NCBI RefSeq assembly: GCF_009730915.1
Contig: NC_052489.1
Coordinates: forward strand, 4,181,622 to 4,245,621
DNA: 64,000 nt
From: Dioscorea cayenensis subsp. rotundata
Taxonomy: Eukaryota > Streptophyta > Magnoliopsida > Dioscoreales > Dioscoreaceae
Direction of reading: 5' to 3'
Shown: positions 56,380 to 64,000 of the stretch, piece by piece
Position numbering within the stretch: the stretch's first letter is position 1
How the letters are laid out: every line of letters begins with the position of its first letter
The notes under the pieces: model-generated
Databases searched by the model: none
Seen by the model: only the letters and a program-made list of their open reading frames with translations
Told to the model about the DNA's origin: nothing
Position numbers and translations under genes: made by a program

Positions 56380-56382
56380 TGG

Positions 56383-58990
56383 AGACTGAAGATTAATTTT
56401 TCTGTCATGACGATGTAATCTAGAATACAACAATCCTTGATGAAAGTCGATTGAGTGAGTTTACTAAGGAATTAACAACTTTGCTTGGTCAAGTCATAAG
56501 GTTTTTAAGGATGATTTTCAGTGATGAGTTGATAAGGCTAATAAGATGGCAATGCGAAGTCATCTCAGGAGCATCTAATTTAGGTATTAAAGCAATACTG
56601 GGCAGTTAATTCTCTGTAGATTAACCTTCCCAAAATAAAAATCCTCACATAACTTTGTAATGTCTCCATGGACTATTGACTTGAACTCTTGGAAGAAGAG
56701 CATTTGAAAACCATCCAAGCATGATGCTTTAATAGCACCAAGATCAAAGGTGGCTTATCTAATCTCCGCAAGTGAGAAAGGGGATTCTAGCTAGGGTATG
56801 TCTAGGTCAGTGATCAGTTTAATAGCTAATAATAGCTAATAATTTCTACCAGTAGAAGGTGATGATCTATGTTTTTGGGTTCCAAACTAGAAAAGTGGGA
56901 GTCTATTGTCTCCATTTTGGATTCTCAGAATGAAGTTGTTATTCTTTGTACCATGGGCAATCTCATGGAATAACCTAGTGTTTTCATCATCTTTTCCCAA
57001 CTAGTTAGCTTGGATCTTTGTCTCCAGTATCACTTCTCCTGTTTCAGTAAAACCCCTTGGTCCTATTGGATTTTTAATTATAAGTTACATTACTCCTTGG
57101 TATCCTTTAGTAGTATCTAAGGTCTCAATCTTATGTAGAACTGCGAGTTTCCTCTGCTTGATAGAACAAAAGGAAAATTTCAACCATTATAGTAGTCTCT
57201 CCTTTAGCCTAGCAAGCTTTTGTAGCAATGATAAATATGCCACATCCCTCAGGGAAGATTCATTCCACTAGACATGGATCGAATCATTGAATCCTTCCAT
57301 AGTACACAAATGGAAGGGTTTTGGTTCAAAGGAGTGACCTCCCTGATTCAAGCCGGATAGGAACACTATCTAATTCTAGTCTTGGCAAAAATATTTGGGT
57401 TATTCTAGGGAATAGTGTCACTTGTGCAACATTAACCAAAACCAGTTTAGTCACACCCATAAGGGGTTAGCTTGACCATTAATCCATGTGAACCTCCTTC
57501 CAACTATTGGAAGTTCAATAAGACCTAGGTCATGCATTAATTCATGCACATTACTAATGTCTTCAAGGTTAAGGGGTACTGCTCATTTTATCCTGGGGAG
57601 AGAATATAGTGTTAAAATCTCAATAGATAATCTAGGAAGTTGAGTGTACCCTCTACTTGCCAGAATATCCTCCTAAAAATCCATCTTGAGATGCCAAGTG
57701 TTTGGTTTAGAAACAAATGTGTAGCGCCATCAAGTGTTGTCTTATAGATTTTTAAATTCGATTGTTAGGCAGAAAGTATCCGCATGGTTAGTTTGTCCCT
57801 TTAGTAGGGTAACATTCCAACCAATGGTTATTCCACCAATGCTTCCATGTAAAGAGATAAAAGAGAAACATCTTAATCGCCTACCACTAATGGAACACCA
57901 TACCAATTAGGGAATTTTGTTTAGTTTAGACTTATGAATGTAGCAGATAACTACACAATGAATTTTTAGGAAATCTTTGACACAAAATCGTTGGAGGACC
58001 TACAAGGACCACTAACATTCCATGATATAATATTCATAGAGAACTAGTAGAAGAGAGGACAATTGACCACTTAACTGGTCTTCATTGGGCCCTTCTGTGG
58101 GGCATCATGACTATTTTCTACATGCCATATATGTGAGAAAGAATTAGCTTTATACTGTAAATTTTCATCAAAATAAATATCATAAGGCTCACAATATTCA
58201 GTTAATCAAGCAACAAACTATTCACTAATAAGAAAAGGCACATAGGATGTTCCTTAGGAGAAGGAGCTGGCTGCTCCTTTCCTTTTTGTTTATTTGGAGG
58301 TTGTATGACATAATCGGCTTCCTTGTTCCATATAGAGGATGGTTTCTTTTGCCATTCAATTCTTCTAGCATCCTTCTAACTATCTCTAGACACAATTTGT
58401 AGGACTCTAAATGATTCCCCACTTCTATTGTTTGCATTAGTATTTAATTTTGGACTGGGGACCATTTTGTGCTAGAAATCTTGTGGCAGTTGGTCTTACA
58501 GCAGAGGGCGGGTGTCCTTTAGGCAACCTTCTACATAATCAATAGCATCCTAGTCCCCTAGAGCATCATCCTTACTGAACGGGTTTAGGTAATCAAATTC
58601 ATCTGTCCAATTTTTTTTTGGTACCATTGACTAAACCCCCATGATAAAATGCAACTTAAAGCCTAGTGGAAGAATTTGGGAAGATGGGAACTTCAATGCA
58701 TCTAGAAACATCTTCGGGATTATGAATTCTACTACATTGGGTCCTTTATTTTCATCAACTGGGCCCTAATTGTGTAAGGCCTGTTGTGAAGGCCCAATTT
58801 GTTGGGTTGCAATTACTTGGCTTGTATGACCAAGTAATTTAGACTCAACTGGACCCAAATATGTATCTCAACTTGATCAAATTGATTTGTCAGTTGGTTG
58901 GTTGCAACTTGACCCAAGCTTTGCTAGATAGTCACTAGGTCCACAGAGATAGGACACAAGCTATTGATTATACTACCCCTTTTCTCAAGG
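56383..58990 (-). mobile_element. L1-type LINE, minus strand, 3'-truncated and decayed
   Basis: Reading the minus strand: an ORF1-like region (58990-58045) with no clear domain; then the ORF2 endonuclease start MNIISWNVSGP (about 58041); then LIELPIVGRRFTWINGQANP (about 57520-57460), the exonuclease-endonuclease-phosphatase C-terminal block; then a GD-x-N-T-x-x-FH-like linker (about 57000-56930); then the RT entry ATFDLGAIKAS-x-x-DGF, with FFQEFKSIVHG (about 56755-56670), and a decayed LIPK / ISLINSSLKIILKNL block to about 56500. Many stops and shifts. The RT catalytic FxDD region is lost at the junction with the LTR fragment. Confidence 0.65.
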
Positions 58991-59018
58991 TGAGTAGTAA
59001 CTGGTCGCCATATGGTGC

Positions 59019-60219
59019 TGATATAGACACCCCTATGACCGCAGTGTACTCTATGAACTCTTAACAAGAATAAACAATCATTCAAAATATAGACAACTCT
59101 TCTCTAGAAGTAATTAACCGTAATCGCATACAAAGTAGAATTGAAATCTCTCTTTAAAACTACTCCCAATAATTGCAATAGGAATAGAATTGCTTGTTAA
59201 TTGACTCATAAGGGTTATGGGAGAAGAACTCTCAACTCCAATGTATCCTATCTCTAGGTGAACTCATAATCCCCTTCAATTGCGGCTTTCCTATGGTAGG
59301 TAGGTCTCTTGACTCATCACACAAGCACATCAAACTTGAATTTAGGGCTCGTACCTCGATAGGATTCAAGACAATAGACACACACAATTAAATTCGATAA
59401 TGAAGGATTATAATTAATAATCAATGTAAAAGCATTCAAGATTGACAATCAATGTCAATCAAATTATAAACCCTAGAGTTTATCTATACCCAAACACGAT
59501 GAAAATTAGTTCTCCATTAATGGAGAATAACAATCCAATCAAAATGAAATAAAATACATAAAGAGAATAATAAAACTCCATCAGAGCTCGCAATCACCTT
59601 GGATGGATGAAGTTCTTTGAAGATTCCCTAATATCACCGCCAAGATCTCTCCACGAATGACTCCCTTGAAGCTTTGAACCTTCGTCTAGCCTCTCCCTTT
59701 TGCTTTCTTCCCTAGGAGAAGATATAAAGTAAAAGCCCTCCAAATAGCCACCCAAAAGGCAGCCAAAGGGGAGAGAAATATATATCTCAAAAGCCTTAGT
59801 TTCTCAGTTTTGATAACTCAGAAATCCAAGGTTCTTACGACCATAAGAGGCCCTTATGGCCCGATGCTTAAGACCGTAACAGTACACATAATAGTTCCCA
59901 TAAATTCGGGATGGGTGTTAGCTCATAACAGTGCCCATAAAACTGATTTACTACAGTACCATGAATAGCTCACTACTACAATACCTGCTCGTAATAGCAC
60001 ACATAAGCCCAACTGTAAGTTACTCCGAAAACTTTGTGTTACTTCTAAAATTAGCTCAAATCATCTCAAACTTGTTCCTCTTGATCTATATATCCTCATT
60101 CTCATCTGAATATGAAATAGAAGTGCATTAAGCACCAAATCCAATCATATATATTCAACAATTGCATGCAAAATGCTAAAAATAATAATAGTTAAATACA
60201 TTCATTCAAGCACTTATCA
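59019..60219 (-). repeat. Family A Gypsy LTR, minus strand, second copy
   Basis: The minus strand starts TGATAAGTGCTTGAATG (plus end at 60219) and runs colinear with 1458-3637, apart from the nested insert there. It includes the palindromic CTTACGACCATAAG / CTTATGGCCCG words near 59833-59870. The inner end at 59019 is diverged. Confidence 0.55.
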
Positions 60220-60222
60220 CCA

Positions 60223-61270
60223 TGATTTTGATATATTTTACATGCACTCTATTTGTCTCCTTGCATTAATTTATATATTTTAGTGCTACTTAATTTGGGC
60301 ATTTTGTTTATTAATGGACAAAAAGACAAGTTGCCAGGTAAAATAAAGAGAATACACCCAAATCGGAGTTAATCAAGGAAGAAAGAAGCATTCCAGAGAA
60401 GAGTACGACCGTGATGAAGCTATGCAAATCATAGGTAGTGAGAATTCTAAGTGCATGATTGAGCATGGGCCAACTTTTCTCTGCATGTACAGCAGTGTTT
60501 ATGCCCGTGCAGTTACAGGTTTTTGAAGAATTGAAGAAGCAAGGGTAACCAACTCCTTGCATGGTCGTTCTTAAAAAAAGCACGACCATGCTCAAGATTG
60601 TGTAGATCTATGGAGATTGATTTTTTTGCACGATTCGAGCCATACAATTTGCTAGTCAAGTGCACGGTCGTAAACACACCCCAAGCACGGACATGCATGA
60701 GTGAAACCTGCATATTTAAACCGGAAGTTAGATTATTGGTGGGTCTTTTTGGCTAGAAAATATTGAGGATGGCTAAGGTTTTGAAGGGAGAGCTAAAAGC
60801 CATCATTCAAGGGGAGATTGAAGCTTCCTTTAAGGTCTGGAGGTGAGTGTTTGATGAATCAGCCTTCTCCTTCCTTTGATTCCATTGTAATCTTTTATTG
60901 TATCTTGCTACCTTTGAACATGAGAGGTTAAGCCATCATTCAGTGCCTTTGCCCATGAATTTCAAGACTTATTGTATTTAATCTCCTTGTTTTCATATAT
61001 TGGATAAGAGTATTCTTGTGAATCTTCTATGTTGCATCAAGCTTGCAATTTACATTATGCGAAAGCCTTAATTGCATATCCGAGTGATGTGATGATGATT
61101 GAGATATCCATCATGTTATGTCACACATAGAAGATAAGGGCTAAGTGTTTGCCTAGAGATATGATGTATGGTGTCGAACTCTCTAAATTGGGTTAAACCT
61201 ACTAGAGGGATTCACAGAGTGTCATGCAATCATTGGGTAATTTTTTTTATCATATGGTATTAGGGTTGAT
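60223..61270 (+). repeat. Family B Gypsy LTR, plus strand, second copy
   Basis: Colinear with 3641-4750: the same 'gtgctactt...gggcatttt' start, GTACGACCGTG / CACGACCATGCTC / CACGGTCGTAAACAC words, 'catatttaaa' TATA-like box at 60711-60720, purine-rich leader and 'atggtgtcgaactctc' near the end. The 3' end is lost where the next LTR-like sequence starts. Confidence 0.5.
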
Positions 61271-61944
61271 TACTTGGACCAAAAGGATCAATGATTAGTG
61301 TCTAAATGTGTGTATTTTATACGTTTGAGTATGTATTTTTCATTCCTATTTTGATGAATCGATGCCCTTTATATCTTTAAATTGGTTTTAATTGTGTTAT
61401 AGGCCTAGAAGAAGTTGAGGTGAGCCCACAAATGCATTCAGGAAGAAATCTACACTAAAAATGACATTTTAGGGTCCCGGTATTGTAGCAGCACTATAAC
61501 AGGCATTGTACACAAAGGAATGAAGAATTTGTGAGGCCTCTGGTTCTTCTTATGGGAAACCTTACGGTTGTGGAATGTCCACAAGATAGCTGGAGATTTC
61601 TGAACTAGGTATAGCAGAATCACTGTAGTAAAAATCTCGAGGGCCTTGCAGGCATCCTTGCCCCCACAAGGCAGGCTGTGAAGAAAACCCGAGAGGGTCT
61701 TTAAAAAGGGTTCTAGGGTATTTTGTTAAGGAGTTCTTCTTCTACGCTTGGCTATCCAACCATCCAAGGCAAAATCCAAGATGGAGGACCAGATTTGAGA
61801 GAGTTTTGAGGTGGAAATCAAGTGGAGAAGCACAATTTGGCAAGATCCTTCTTCGATCTCACTTGAGGAAGCTTGAAGACAATGAGGGAAGCTGCCCCCA
61901 TTGCAGCATCCTTGGAAGTTTTCAACGCTTTTGGACTTGTCATT
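61271..61944 (+). repeat. Diverged Gypsy LTR U3-R segment, interrupted at its 3' side
   Basis: It opens with an LTR-like AT-rich stretch ('gtgtgtattttatacgtttg'), then the 'aggcctagaagaag' block, inverted words near 61640-61680 (GCCTTGCAGGC, CCCCACAAGGC), a TATA-like 'ctttaaaaagg' near 61700 and a leader. It is cut at 61945 by the start of the family A LTR, so this is probably the host sequence into which that element inserted. Confidence 0.4.
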
Positions 61945-63439
61945 TGATGAGTGTACAATATTCATGTATTTTATATCAATTTGTACACTAAATTAGCATG
62001 TATTAGAACTATATTGTGAAATTTGATGCTAAATAGTGGGTTGTGCATTAATAGGCTTAGGGTAGTGCTTAAAGATGAGAGAGAACCAAAAGAAGCATTT
62101 CAAACATTAAACGATGAAACTGGAGACCTCTCGACATCATTAGAAGAAGGACAAGGAAATCTAGATGGCTTACGAGCAGCTTACAGTCTTCCTTATGGCC
62201 GTAAGTCAATTCCAAAAGACCTTGCGGGCATGCTTATGGCCGTAAGGGGGATTCAATGCAAAGTCAGATGACCTTATAGGTAAGGCTTATGCCCATAAGG
62301 ATGTTCATAAGGACCATTAAGAGGAGCTTATGATCACAGCATATGCCCGTAAGGGCAGCCATAAAGAGCAGAACAGTGAAGCTTATGGTCAAGAGTTTAC
62401 GGCCATAAACTAAGCCACAACACAAATAGAAGACCTTACTGATAAGGCTTATAGCCGTAAATAATCCCGTAAGGCTCGCAACCATCTTCTCCAAATCCCT
62501 TACGGTCTAGCCCTTATGCCCGTAAGCAGCTCGTAAGCAGTCGGGTATAAACAGAATTTATGAGGATTTTTAGGGCATCTTATATTCTATTCTTCTATTC
62601 TTTGGAGGCGATTCTCAAAGGTGAGGTTGAGGAAGATAAAGGGTGAATCTCCAGCACCTAGGGAGAAATTTCAAGGGGGATTTGGCTCTACATTCAAGGG
62701 GATTTAAGATCATAGTTGTTAAGCTCATCTTAGTGACGTGCATGGAAGCTTACCTAGGGTTTCTCTGGCAATTCTTCATCAACATAATTGTGAAGGGGTT
62801 TTCACTGCTCTATGTTTTCCTTCATGATTTGTATCTTGAATGCTTGCCCTCTATTAATGGAGGTCTAATTTGTAGATGTTTGGGCATAGTTGAACTCTAG
62901 GGTTTATTTTCTTGACTTTGTTAGATCTTTGATGCTTAATTGATTTCTTATTTGCAATAATATCTATTTGAGTCTAATTGTGTGATTAAATGCTTGATTG
63001 CTAATGAGGCAAAAGCCCTAGTTAAAAGATTATCATTAGTCTACAATAAAGTTTAATACTATGTTAATGTGATTGTGTGGATGTTTGTATCAGCTCTGCA
63101 CCTATTCAGTTACACTTCACTTGAGAATCAGGGTTTTGTATATTTTTGGAATCCTTTGGGTTCAATTGGATTTCATGTTTACACAACCATTGTCCTGTGC
63201 CTCATAACCCTAGAGGAATGCTATGCCCAGACATCGCTTTCTTCCATGATTTCTCTCCTTTTATTTCCCATATTCTCTTGTGTTCTTTTACCTTTATTCA
63301 CACACACATCACTCAATCGTTTAAGCTATTTTTTCAGGTCTAGAGTCATTACTTATATTTACCTCCTTCCCTGTGCACCTTCACTCTGCACTTACACATA
63401 TTTTATTGTGCGATCAGTATGAACACTTTGTCCCTATCA
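61945..63439 (+). repeat. 5' LTR of an Athila-like Gypsy element (family A), about 1.5 kb
   Basis: It starts TGATGAGTGTACAATATTC and ends GTCCCTATCA, followed after a few bases by an Athila-type primer site. The U3 holds about a dozen CTTATGGCCGTAAG-like words (62195-62545). It is the reference copy for the fragments at 1-735, 1458-3637, 56145-56379 and 59019-60219. Confidence 0.72.
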
Positions 63440-63445
63440 AGTTTT

Positions 63446-63458
63446 TGGCACCGTTGCC
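63446..63458 (+). other. Primer binding site, Athila/Tat type
   Basis: TGGCACCGTTGCC, one mismatch from the TGGCGCCGTTGCC site used by many plant Athila-type Gypsy elements, six bases after the LTR end. Confidence 0.75.
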
Positions 63459-63749
63459 TAGTAAGGATAGTAATGTTAGAAATACTTGATTATTCGTCAC
63501 TTTAGCCATTTCTTTTCATTTTTTTATTATCTATTTTTCTTTTGTTCTTCGTTATTTTTTTCTGATTCTTTCTCTTTTGTTTGATTTTAGTGTATGAAAT
63601 CGAAGGGCAAAGCACTAAGACTGGTGGACGGTGAGAGCAGTGTGGAAAGAGTGATTGGAACCAGATTGAGAATAACTCTACTGAACAAGATAGGATCTTT
63701 AACAGTGAATATAGAGTTAGAGTAGTTGAACACCATGCCAGATCAAGGG

Positions 63750-64000
63750 AACCAACATAGGACCCTTTCAGATTATGCTCGCCCACCCTTTTAGCTTAAG
63801 CCTGCATTTGTATAGATTGTTCAAAATTCAGTACAGTTCCATGAATTACCAGACGAGGATCCTAATAGTCTTATTAGGGGGTTACTTGAAGTATGTGACA
63901 CGCTCAAGATTATCAACGTTTTTTATGACACCATTAGACTTCTCTTATTCCCATTTTTAATGAAAGAAAAAGCTAAATAGTGGCTTCTAGCTCTTCCTCT
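63750..64000 (+). pseudogene. gag: Athila-like Gypsy Gag, decayed, cut by window end
   Basis: One frame reads RTLSDYARPPF-stop-LKPAF, then FHELPDEDPNSLIRGLLEVC, DTLKI and DTIRLLLFPFLMKEKAK-stop-WLLALP. The DPN...LxxxxxxCDT and RLxLFPFxxxxKAKxWLxxLP pattern is the plant retrotransposon Gag domain. Three in-frame TAG codons disrupt it within 85 codons. The leader between the primer site and this stretch (63459-63750) shows no other ORF. Confidence 0.78.

Noticed and set aside
62195..62545. Regularly spaced CTTATGGCCGTAAG words, CRISPR-like at first glance
   Set aside because: Spacers are irregular, repeats are degenerate near-palindromes, there are no cas genes, and they lie in the U3 of a plant LTR.
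63069..63422. 117-codon plus-strand ORF
   Set aside because: Lies in the U5 part of the Gypsy LTR and matches no domain; LTR sequence explains it.

Overview
This is plant nuclear DNA from a flowering plant; the species cannot be fixed from sequence alone. The reasons are the AT-rich background, a spliced CYP71-type cytochrome P450 with plant-style exon boundaries, and dense plant transposon families: Ty1/Copia, Athila-like Ty3/Gypsy LTRs, CACTA, MULE, hAT and L1-type LINE. No complete undamaged host gene is visible. The window is a nest of transposons around the remains of a small P450 cluster, and insertion order can often be read from target-site duplications (TSDs).

Layout. 1-7075: overlapping Athila-like Gypsy LTR fragments in both orientations. 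7073-11032: decayed minus-strand SIRE-like Copia remnant (LTR, tRNA-Met primer site, double-zinc-knuckle Gag, charged ORF). 11718-12399: non-autonomous hAT element with perfect 8-bp TSD. 12600-12975: SWIB/MDM2-domain pseudogene. 13380-13613: CACTA-type end fragment. 14627-16200: possible orphan first exon and intron. 16222-20627: 4.4-kb element with long inverted ends. 21267-22526: internally deleted MULE transposase. 24560-26012: second copy of a segment of the 4.4-kb element.

26060-43400 is P450 graveyard. A 5,389-bp Copia element (26506-31894, TSD GTCTC) carries a nested solo LTR (29418-30011, TSD CTGGT) and sits in one arm of an inverted repeat whose other arm keeps the uninterrupted site. 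A minus-strand P450 3' half lies at 32457-32945. An 8,410-bp CACTA element (33422-41831, TSD GGA, matching terminal inverted repeats, damaged transposase) splits another P450 pseudogene.

44534-55898 is the best-preserved P450 (about 513 codons if the insertion and a one-base deletion are discounted). Its first exon is broken by a 9,478-bp Copia dimer, LTR-internal-LTR-internal-LTR, flanked by one TSD (ACAAA). The repeat period is exactly 4,499 bp, the outer LTRs differ at one visible position, and the two internal copies differ in discrete patches.

56145-64000 returns to Athila-like LTR sequence around a minus-strand LINE (56383-58990), ending in a full 5' LTR, an Athila-type primer site and a decayed gag cut by the window edge. 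The composite block at 1458-4750 recurs at 59019-61270. Several Gypsy LTRs carry clusters of short palindromic words upstream of their putative start sites.
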